NCBI GenBank assembly: GCA_900540635.1
Contig: UQGU01000062.1
Location: 1 to 12,854, forward strand
Source of the DNA: an uncultured Eubacteriales bacterium
GTDB lineage: Bacteria > Bacillota > Clostridia > Oscillospirales > Oscillospiraceae
Length of the DNA stretch: 12,854 nt
Direction of reading: 5' to 3'
Below are positions 7,885 through 12,854 of the stretch, in pieces (position 1 is the stretch's first letter; each line of letters opens with the position of its first letter). Under the pieces are notes generated by a model. That model had not been told where the DNA came from, searched no databases, and worked only from the letters and a program-made list of their open reading frames with translations. The position numbers and the translations under genes are program-made.

Positions 7885-8129
7885 TAACCTTCCCCACCGG
7901 GGAAGGGGGACCGCCGCAGCGGCGGTGCGTCGCGCAGCGAATCGAATCTTCTATAGCTGCCGGTGGCAGCTATACCATAATTTATGGAAGAGGGGCCCTA
8001 CGAGAAAGACTAGTGCGTATTTTCCAACCGCTTCCGCTCAAAAGGCCCCTCCTCAGTCAGGGCTAACGCCCTGCCAGCTCCCCCGGAGGGGAAGCTCTTA
8101 ACCTTCCCGCGGGGAGGGGCAGAAGGCTT
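7885..8129. repeat. Cluster of GC-rich palindromes, REP- or MITE-like
   Basis: This gene-free stretch between recQ and the LysR gene is packed with symmetry. There is an 8-bp hairpin (7888-7906), a 15-nt palindrome (7911-7925), a 10-bp hairpin with GGT loop (7952-7974) and the adjoining 13-nt palindrome CCATAATTTATGG (7975-7987). Next come GAGGGGCC (7990-7997) pairing with GGCCCCTC (8044-8051), a 6-bp hairpin (8058-8073), CCCC/GGGG hairpins near 8080-8091, and another near 8102-8117. TAACCTTCCC occurs at 7885-7894 and again at 8099-8108. The left and right parts look like related two-hairpin units in opposite orientation. Similar units recur between genes in Oscillospiraceae as I recall them. 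No plausible protein or transposase is seen. It may be a non-autonomous mobile repeat, and its hairpins may also help end transcription of the LysR gene. Confidence 0.55.
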
Positions 8130-8996
8130 TTACCGATACTGCAAATACTCCAGAAACTTCTTCACCGCCACGGAGGCGGTTTTGCGGTCTCTCAGGGCCA
8201 GGGCGGTTTCCCGGTAGGCGGGGACGTCCAGCTCCTTGGCGACGATGTGGAAGGGGGTTCGCTTCAGGATCATTTCCGTCAGCATACTCACCCCCAGGCC
8301 GCTTTCTACCATGGCCATGATGGCATAGTCATCCCAGGTGGTGAAGTGTACCCGGGGTTTCAGGCCGTTGCGCTCGAAGACCTCGGAGACCTCTGCCTGG
8401 GCGGCCTTTTCCAGCAGCATGAAGGGCTCTGCACACAGCGCGGCAATGGGGACCTTGTCGCAGCTTTCCAGCGGGTGCCCCTCCGGCAGAATGGCCAGAA
8501 GCCGGTCCTGCCCCAAAGGGATGGTATCGAATTCCGGCCGGGTAGGCAGCCGCAGGAAGCCGCAGTCCACCCGGCCCTGGGCGATCCACTCCTCAATTTC
8601 CGAGTAGTCCCCCAGCAGCAGCTCATAGTCCACCCCGGGATAGTCCTTCTGGAAGGCATTGATGATGTTGGGCACCCAGTGAATGGCGCCGCTGGAGAAG
8701 GTGCCGATGCGGATCATGCCGGACTGCACGCCATGGAGGTCGTCCACCTCCATCTGGAGCTTCCGGTATTCTGCGCAGACGCTCTGGGCATAGGGCAGCA
8801 GCCGGGAGCCGTCGGAGGTCAGGCGGATGCCGTTCCGGTCCCGCTCCAAAAGGGGGATGCGCCACTCCCGCTCCAGGTCGCTGATCATCCGGCTGACGCC
8901 GGACTGGGAATAGTTCAGCAGTTCGGCGGCTTTTGTAAAGCTGCCTGTCTCCACGGTCTTCAAAAAGGCCATGTATTTCAGGATATTCATCTCCAT
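8130..8996 (-). CDS. LysR-family transcriptional regulator
   Basis: 288 aa, normal LysR length. Seen: an N-terminal winged helix-turn-helix (about residues 4-62) with the family pattern ETGSFTKAAELLNYSQSGVS followed by LEREWRIPLLERDRNGIRLT. A linker helix (about 63-90) and a two-lobed periplasmic-binding-type effector domain (about 93-285, opening with GMIRIGTFSSGAIHWVP) follow. The first ATG is preferred: AAGGA lies 7 nt upstream, against 13 nt for the second ATG two codons later. It is divergent from the symporter gene with a 132-bp shared regulatory region, the classical arrangement in which a LysR protein regulates its neighbour and often itself. Effector and exact targets cannot be read from the sequence; the transported solute of the symporter is a reasonable guess. 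Confidence 0.92.
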   Translation of the reverse strand: MEMNILKYMAFLKTVETGSFTKAAELLNYSQSGVSRMISDLEREWRIPLLERDRNGIRLTSDGSRLLPYAQSVCAEYRKLQMEVDDLHGVQSGMIRIGTFSSGAIHWVPNIINAFQKDYPGVDYELLLGDYSEIEEWIAQGRVDCGFLRLPTRPEFDTIPLGQDRLLAILPEGHPLESCDKVPIAALCAEPFMLLEKAAQAEVSEVFERNGLKPRVHFTTWDDYAIMAMVESGLGVSMLTEMILKRTPFHIVAKELDVPAYRETALALRDRKTASVAVKKFLEYLQYR

Positions 8997-9037
8997 GGCA
9001 TCATCCTTCTTTCATTCGATTTTGTTATGGACTCTAT

Positions 9038-9059
9038 GCGAAACATTCGCTTTTCAAAT
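9038..9059. promoter_or_regulatory. Candidate LysR operator
   Basis: Two overlapping dyads lie here: GCGAA-ACA-TTCGC (9038-9050) and ATT-N9-AAT (9045-9059), which contains the T-N11-A pattern of LysR boxes (T9046, A9058). The second overlaps the -35 of the symporter promoter. Seen: the symmetry. Inferred: binding by the divergent LysR protein. Confidence 0.4.
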
Positions 9060-9079
9060 GCTTGAGCTCATGATACAAT
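9051..9079 (+). promoter_or_regulatory. putP: Symporter promoter
   Basis: TTTTCA (9051-9056) and TACAAT (9074-9079) are separated by 17 bp, and TGA before the -10 provides an extended -10. The AAAGGA ribosome binding site follows at 9115-9120. The imperfect -35, overlapped by a dyad, suits a promoter controlled by the neighbouring regulator; that is inference. Confidence 0.55.
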
Positions 9080-9128
9080 CCGCTCATCCAAAAGTCAACA
9101 CCGAAAGAAAAGAGAAAGGATGAGCATT

Positions 9129-10664
9129 ATGACCTCGACCGTTTGCATCACCGTGACGATTCTTGTATACCTGCTGGGTATGCTCTGGATCGGCGCACAC
9201 TATGCCAAGAAAAATTCCTCCACCGCCGACTTCTATCTGGGCGGACGCACCCTGGGACCATTGGTGACCGCAATGAGTGCCGAGGCATCCGATATGTCCA
9301 GCTACCTGCTCATGGGCCTGCCGGGGCTGGCCTACCTGTCCGGCGCGGCTGACGTGGGCTGGACGGCCATCGGCCTGGCGCTGGGGACCTATTTCAACTG
9401 GCTCTTCACCGCCCGCCGCCTGCGGCGCTATACCCAGATCACTGAGAGCTACACCATCCCCCAGTTCCTCTCCCGGCGGTTCCATGACGAAAAGAGCATC
9501 CTCTCCGCCCTGGCTGCCGTGATCATCATCATTTTTTTCATTCCCTATACGGCCTCCGGCTTCGCCGCCTGCGGCAAGCTGTTTTCCAGCCTCTTCGGCA
9601 TCGACTATATGACGGCCATGCTGGTGTCCGCCGTGGTCATTGTGGGCTACACCGCAGCTGGGGGCTTCCTGGCAGCCTCCATTACGGATCTGGTCCAGAG
9701 CATCATCATGACCGTTGCCATCCTCTTTGTGCTGGTCTATGCCACCGTCCAGGCCGGGGGCATGGGGGCCGTTCTGGAAAATGCCAGAGCCCTGCCCGGC
9801 TACCTGTCCCTGACCGAGACCTACGCCGTCGGCACCAATTCCGCCGCCCCCTACAGCTTCCTCACCATTGTCTCCACCCTGGCCTGGGGCCTGGGCTACT
9901 TCGGAATGCCCCATATCCTGCTGCGGTTCATGGCCATCGGCGACGAGAAGAAGCTGAAGCTGAGCCGCCGGGTGGCCTCTGTCTGGGTCACCGTTGCCAT
10001 GGCCCTGGCTGTACTTATCGGCATCGTGGGCAAGGCTCTGTCCGGCATTGGGGCCATTGCCCCTCTGGAGGGCTCCAATACGGAGACCGTCATCATCCGC
10101 ATCGCAGAGCTTTTGGCCAAGGGCGGCATTTTCCCGGCGCTGATGGCCGGTCTCATCCTGGCGGGCATTCTGGCCAGCACCATGTCCACGGCGGATTCCC
10201 AGCTGCTGGCGGCATCCTCCAGCGTGTCCCAGAACCTGCTGCAGGAGGCCTTCCGCTTCAAGCTCAGCCAGAAGCAGAGTATGCTGGCAGCCCGGCTCAC
10301 CGTCATCGCCATTGCCATTCTGGGCATTTTCATTGCAAAAGACCCCAACAGTTCTATTTTCGGCATCGTCTCCTTTGCCTGGGCGGGCTTTGGCGCGGGC
10401 TTCGGCCCCCTGGTGATCTGCGCCCTGTATTGGAAACGCACCACCTTTGCAGGCGCCGTCTCCGGCATGGCGGCGGGGGGCGTTATGGTCTTCCTCTGGA
10501 AGTACCTGATCAAGCCCCTGGGCGGCATCTTCGGCATCTATGAGCTGCTGCCCGCCTTTCTGGTGGGGCTGCTGGTGATCGTTGTTGTCAGCCTGCTGAC
10601 CAAGGCCCCGGACGAAAGCGTCTGCGCGGAGTTTGACGCAGCCAGAGCGGAGCATACCCTATAA
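9129..10664 (+). CDS. putP: Sodium/proline-type symporter (SSS family, PutP-like)
   Basis: 511 aa, close to E. coli PutP (about 500). Hydrophobic throughout, with about 12-13 membrane segments. Seen: LGGR ending at Arg40, then TAMSAEASDMSSYLLMGLPG (47-66) and GWTAIGLALGTYFNW (77-91), the PutP signature of helices 1-2. The order matches E. coli PutP, where Arg40, Asp55 and Ser57 matter for transport (recalled). Residue 58 is Ser where E. coli has Gly. ILASTMSTADSQLL (347-360) matches the sodium-site helix with its Met-Ser-Thr. The start is set at MTSTVC: AAAGGA lies 8 nt before this ATG, whereas the ATG nine nt upstream overlaps that site, and this choice gives residue numbering like E. coli. 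Role: Na+-driven uptake across the cytoplasmic membrane, with proline as the likeliest solute; other SSS substrates remain possible. Probably regulated by the divergent LysR gene. Confidence 0.85.
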   Translation: MTSTVCITVTILVYLLGMLWIGAHYAKKNSSTADFYLGGRTLGPLVTAMSAEASDMSSYLLMGLPGLAYLSGAADVGWTAIGLALGTYFNWLFTARRLRRYTQITESYTIPQFLSRRFHDEKSILSALAAVIIIIFFIPYTASGFAACGKLFSSLFGIDYMTAMLVSAVVIVGYTAAGGFLAASITDLVQSIIMTVAILFVLVYATVQAGGMGAVLENARALPGYLSLTETYAVGTNSAAPYSFLTIVSTLAWGLGYFGMPHILLRFMAIGDEKKLKLSRRVASVWVTVAMALAVLIGIVGKALSGIGAIAPLEGSNTETVIIRIAELLAKGGIFPALMAGLILAGILASTMSTADSQLLAASSSVSQNLLQEAFRFKLSQKQSMLAARLTVIAIAILGIFIAKDPNSSIFGIVSFAWAGFGAGFGPLVICALYWKRTTFAGAVSGMAAGGVMVFLWKYLIKPLGGIFGIYELLPAFLVGLLVIVVVSLLTKAPDESVCAEFDAARAEHTL

Positions 10665-10681
10665 TTCCATATTCCCCAAAT

Positions 10682-10719
10682 CCTTCCCCCCGGGACGCAG
10701 CGCGCGCCCGGGGGGAAGG
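10682..10719 (+). terminator. Strong GC hairpin after the symporter gene, possible terminator
   Basis: A perfect 13-bp inverted repeat (10682-10694 with 10707-10719) and a 12-nt loop lie 17 nt after the symporter stop. No T-run follows, so it is not a textbook intrinsic terminator. The arms (CCTTCCCC.../...GGGGAAGG) match the palindromes near 7888, so it may be a repeat unit serving as a 3' end. Confidence 0.45.
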
Positions 10720-10831
10720 TGCATAAAACGGTCGCCTGCAAAATCGGGATGGGCATACAGAGGGGGATTTTGTTCAAAGGGTGAAAATTTTACAAAAAAA
10801 CGGAATCACTGTAGCAATAACGCTTTCTTTG

Positions 10832-10840
10832 TGGTATACT
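10832..10840 (+). promoter_or_regulatory. Extended -10 promoter of the transketolase operon
   Basis: TGGTATACT (10832-10840) is an extended -10 with a 5-of-6 match to TATAAT. No good -35 lies 16-18 bp upstream, which is tolerated with an extended -10. It lies in an AT-rich patch about 58 nt before the start codon. No riboswitch or attenuator is evident in the leader. Confidence 0.5.
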
Positions 10841-10898
10841 TATTCTGAAATGCTATGGGGACACCCCCTGGCGCAGAAAATGAATTAAGGGATGGAAG

Positions 10899-11756
10899 GT
10901 GCGTTTCTTGACAGAAGAACTGAAACTTGATCTGAAGAAAAAAGCCTGCCAGGTCCGCATGGGGATCATTGAATCTACCCATGGGGCCAAGGCCGGTCAC
11001 CCCGGCGGAAGTCTGTCCGCCGCGGAGATGTTTGCATACCTTTATAATAAGGAGCTGCGGGTAGATCCCAAGAACCCCCGTTGGCCGGACCGGGACCGCT
11101 TCGTGCTGTCCAAGGGCCATACCGCTCCGGGCCTGTATGCCGCGCTGGCTTACCGGGGCTTCTTCCCCGTGGAGGACCTGCCCACCCTGCGGCATATCGA
11201 CAGCTATCTCCAGGGCCATCCCAATATGAATACCGTTCCCGGCGTGGATATGTCCACCGGCTCTCTGGGCCAGGGCATCTCCGCCGCTGCGGGTATGGCC
11301 AAGGGCGCCAAGTACCTGGGCAAGGACATCAATGTCTATACGCTGCTGGGTGACGGCGAGATCGCCGAGGGCGAGGTGTGGGAGGCCATGCTGTTCGCCG
11401 CCCACTATCATCTGGACAACTTCTGCATGATCGTGGACCTGAACGGCCTGCAGATCGACGGCCGGACCTGTGACGTTATGAATACCGCTCCCGTGGACGA
11501 GAAGGCCAGGGCCTTCGGCTTCCATGTGGTGGAGATCAACGGCCACGATTTTGACGAGATCGAGAAGGCCTTTGTCGAATTCCACGCCTGCACTGATAAG
11601 CCCACCTGCATCCTCATGCACACCACCAAGGGCAAGGGCGTCAGCTTTATGGAAAACCAGGTGGGCTGGCACGGCAAGGCCCCCAATGACGAAGAGTACA
11701 AGCAGGCTATGGGCGAGCTGAATGCAGCCATGGCGGAACTGGAGGCAGCGAAATGA
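10899..11756 (+). CDS. Transketolase, N-terminal (TPP-binding) subunit
   Basis: 285 aa, covering only the first third to half of a full-length transketolase (about 650 aa), as in the split transketolases of many Firmicutes and archaea. Seen: the thiamine-pyrophosphate fold with GAKAGHPGGSLSAAE (29-43), DRFVLSKGH (66-74), TGSLGQG (120-126), and the TPP motif GDG (151-153) ending at Asn182. Role: together with the next gene product it forms the heterodimeric enzyme that moves two-carbon units between ketose and aldose phosphates in the non-oxidative pentose phosphate pathway, in the cytosol. The start is a GTG; a TTG three codons downstream (10908) has a similarly placed AGGTG and is a real alternative. 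Its stop overlaps the next start (ATGA), so the pair is co-translated. Split 1-deoxyxylulose-5-phosphate synthase-like enzymes are less likely given the match to transketolase motifs. Confidence 0.93.
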   Translation: MRFLTEELKLDLKKKACQVRMGIIESTHGAKAGHPGGSLSAAEMFAYLYNKELRVDPKNPRWPDRDRFVLSKGHTAPGLYAALAYRGFFPVEDLPTLRHIDSYLQGHPNMNTVPGVDMSTGSLGQGISAAAGMAKGAKYLGKDINVYTLLGDGEIAEGEVWEAMLFAAHYHLDNFCMIVDLNGLQIDGRTCDVMNTAPVDEKARAFGFHVVEINGHDFDEIEKAFVEFHACTDKPTCILMHTTKGKGVSFMENQVGWHGKAPNDEEYKQAMGELNAAMAELEAAK

Positions 11757-12700
11757 GCGAAGTGAAGAAAATCGCCACCCGGGACAGCTATGGCAATGCC
11801 CTGGTAGAGCTGGCGCAGGGCGGCGCAGACAACCTGGTGGTTTTGGACGCGGACCTGGCAGGTGCCACCAAAACCGGGATTTTTAAGAAGGCCTACCCCG
11901 ACCGCCATTTCAACTGCGGCATTGCCGAGTGCAATATGATCGGCGTGGCTGCCGGTCTTTCCACCATGGGTCTGGTACCCTTTGCCAGCAGCTTTGCCAT
12001 GTTCGCCGCCGGACGTGCCTTTGAGCAGATCCGCAACTCCGTGGGCTACCCCCACCTGAATGTGAAGGTGGCCGCTACCCACGGCGGCATCTCCGTGGGC
12101 GAGGACGGCGCAAGCCACCAGTGCTGCGAGGACTTCGCCCTGATGCGGTCCGTCCCCGGCATGGTGGTCATGTGCCCCAGCGACGATGTGGAGGCCAAGG
12201 CCGCCGTGAAGGCCGCCTATGCCTATGAGGGCCCTGTGTATATCCGCCTGGGCCGTCTGGCCGTGCCTGTGTTCCACGATGCAGAGCACTTCAACTTTGA
12301 GATCGGCAAGGGCGAGCAGCTCACCGAGGGCAGCGATGTCGCCATCATCGCCACCGGCCTGATGGTCAACGAGGCCCTGATGGCTGCTGAAAGCCTGAAG
12401 ACCCAGGGAATCCATGCCCGGGTCATCAACATCTGCACCATTAAGCCCCTGGATGAGGAAATCGTCCTGAAGGCTGCCCGCGAGTGCGGTAAGGTCATCA
12501 CCTGTGAGGAGCACAGCATCATCGGCGGCCTGGGCGAGGCCGTGGCTGCGCTGCTCAGCGAAAAGTGCCCCACCAGGCTCCGCCGCATCGGCGTCAACGA
12601 TGAATTCGGCCACTCCGGCCCCGCCGCCGCCCTGCTGAAGCAGTTCGGCCTCAGCGCAGAGCACATCGAGCAGGTCGCCAAGGAAATGCTGAACGGTTGA
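11753..12700 (+). CDS. Transketolase, C-terminal subunit
   Basis: 315 aa, carrying the pyrimidine-binding and C-terminal domains missing from the upstream gene. Seen: NCGIAECNMIGVAAGLS (54-70), in which Glu59 is the residue expected to activate the TPP cofactor of the partner subunit. Also seen are FAMFAAGRAFEQIRNSV (81-97), the THGGISVGEDGASHQ segment (109-123), YIRLGR (about 163-168), and the C-terminal domain with ICTIKPLDEE and TCEEHSIIGGLGEA. The start codon overlaps the upstream stop by 4 nt, and GGAGG (11741-11745) sits 7 nt before ATG inside the upstream gene. The gene order N-subunit then C-subunit matches other split transketolases. No odd features: the gene is complete and conserved and ends 7 nt before a strong hairpin. 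Confidence 0.95.
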   Translation: MSEVKKIATRDSYGNALVELAQGGADNLVVLDADLAGATKTGIFKKAYPDRHFNCGIAECNMIGVAAGLSTMGLVPFASSFAMFAAGRAFEQIRNSVGYPHLNVKVAATHGGISVGEDGASHQCCEDFALMRSVPGMVVMCPSDDVEAKAAVKAAYAYEGPVYIRLGRLAVPVFHDAEHFNFEIGKGEQLTEGSDVAIIATGLMVNEALMAAESLKTQGIHARVINICTIKPLDEEIVLKAARECGKVITCEEHSIIGGLGEAVAALLSEKCPTRLRRIGVNDEFGHSGPAAALLKQFGLSAEHIEQVAKEMLNG

Positions 12701-12707
12701 TTTTCTC

Positions 12708-12743
12708 CCTTTTTTCGGGGCTCCTATGAGCCCCGAAAAAAGG
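12708..12743 (+). terminator. Hairpin after the transketolase genes, terminator uncertain
   Basis: A perfect 16-bp stem (12708-12723 with 12728-12743, loop CTAT) starts 7 nt after the stop codon. The tracts are reversed relative to a standard terminator: T-run before the GC core and A-run after it, on both strands. Position argues for a 3' end; sequence order argues against classical intrinsic termination. It also insulates the tRNA promoter, which begins 3 nt later. Confidence 0.5.
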
Positions 12744-12745
12744 TC

Positions 12746-12774
12746 TTGACAAATGGCGCATTATCGGGTATAAT
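12746..12774 (+). promoter_or_regulatory. Consensus promoter of the tRNA gene
   Basis: TTGACA (12746-12751) and TATAAT (12769-12774) are both exact matches to sigma-A consensus with the ideal 17-bp spacer. The tRNA begins 18 nt after the -10, allowing a leader of roughly ten nucleotides. Such a perfect promoter is typical of stable-RNA genes. Confidence 0.92.
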
Positions 12775-12792
12775 CCAACATGTTCCAGCTAT

Positions 12793-12854
12793 GGAGGCTT
12801 AGCTCAGCTGGTTAGAGCGCATGCTTCACACGCATGAGGTCACAGGTTCGAGTC
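12793..12854 (+). tRNA. tRNA-Val (CAC), cut by the window edge
   Basis: GGAGGCT starts the acceptor arm, followed by a D-arm AGCTCAGCTGGTTAGAGC. The anticodon stem CATGC/GCATG (12820-12824, 12832-12836) holds the loop TTCACAC with anticodon CAC at 12827-12829, which reads the valine codon GUG. The T-arm loop TTCGAGT (12847-12853) is present. The 3' T-stem, acceptor strand and discriminator lie beyond the window, about 15 nt. More tRNA genes could follow in the same transcript. Confidence 0.93.

Noticed and set aside
7877..8101. Small plus-strand ORF (74 codons) in the palindromic region
   Set aside because: It runs through the hairpins, lacks a ribosome binding site, and its composition follows the repeat rather than a protein.
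7885..8129. CRISPR array
   Set aside because: The palindromes differ in sequence and spacing; there are no regular identical repeats with unique spacers and no cas genes nearby.
9084..10655. Minus-strand open frame of 523 codons opposite the symporter
   Set aside because: The symporter on the plus strand is clearly real. The antisense product is Gly/His/Asp-rich low-complexity sequence.
11408..12664. Minus-strand open frame of 418 codons opposite the transketolase genes
   Set aside because: It is antisense to conserved split transketolase genes, with no motif or start signal.

Overview
The window (about 12.9 kb, clearly GC-rich) looks like chromosomal DNA of a GC-rich clostridial Firmicute, most probably in or near the Oscillospiraceae. 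This is inferred from four signs: strong GGAGG-type ribosome binding sites, a transketolase split into two adjacent half-genes, a YknXYZ/MacAB-like ABC operon with membrane-anchored adaptors, and GC-rich palindromic intergenic repeats that resemble units I remember from that family. No phage, plasmid, CRISPR or transposase genes are visible.

Layout. Positions 59-5788 (minus strand) hold a tightly packed four-gene operon, transcribed right to left: HlyD/MacA-type adaptor 1, ABC ATPase, MacB/FtsX-type permease, adaptor 2. Junctions are 10 nt, a 4-nt ATGA overlap, and 12 nt, each with a good Shine-Dalgarno. A hairpin plus T-tract (5907-5953) separates it from recQ (5972-7804, minus), which has its own promoter. 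Positions 7885-8129 contain no gene but carry a dense cluster of palindromes that looks like a mobile-type or REP-like repeat. A LysR-type regulator (8130-8996, minus) is divergent from a PutP-like sodium/solute symporter (9129-10664, plus), and a candidate operator overlaps the symporter promoter. A strong GC hairpin and an extended -10 promoter precede the split transketolase pair (10899-11756 and 11753-12700, plus). The window ends in a consensus promoter driving a tRNA-Val(CAC) gene cut by the right edge.

How the genes work together. The ABC operon should encode one envelope efflux or export complex: ATPase plus permease form the motor, and two related adaptors extend outside the membrane. 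The LysR regulator probably controls the symporter. The two transketolase subunits should assemble into one enzyme of the non-oxidative pentose phosphate pathway. recQ and the tRNA are independent housekeeping units.

The least ordinary item is the ABC operon. It has two paralogous adaptors, each apparently built from two lipoyl/hairpin/barrel units, and the second is enlarged by an insert of about 240 residues with low-complexity linkers. I see no clear evidence for a wholly new type of system; most of the window is ordinary chromosomal content.
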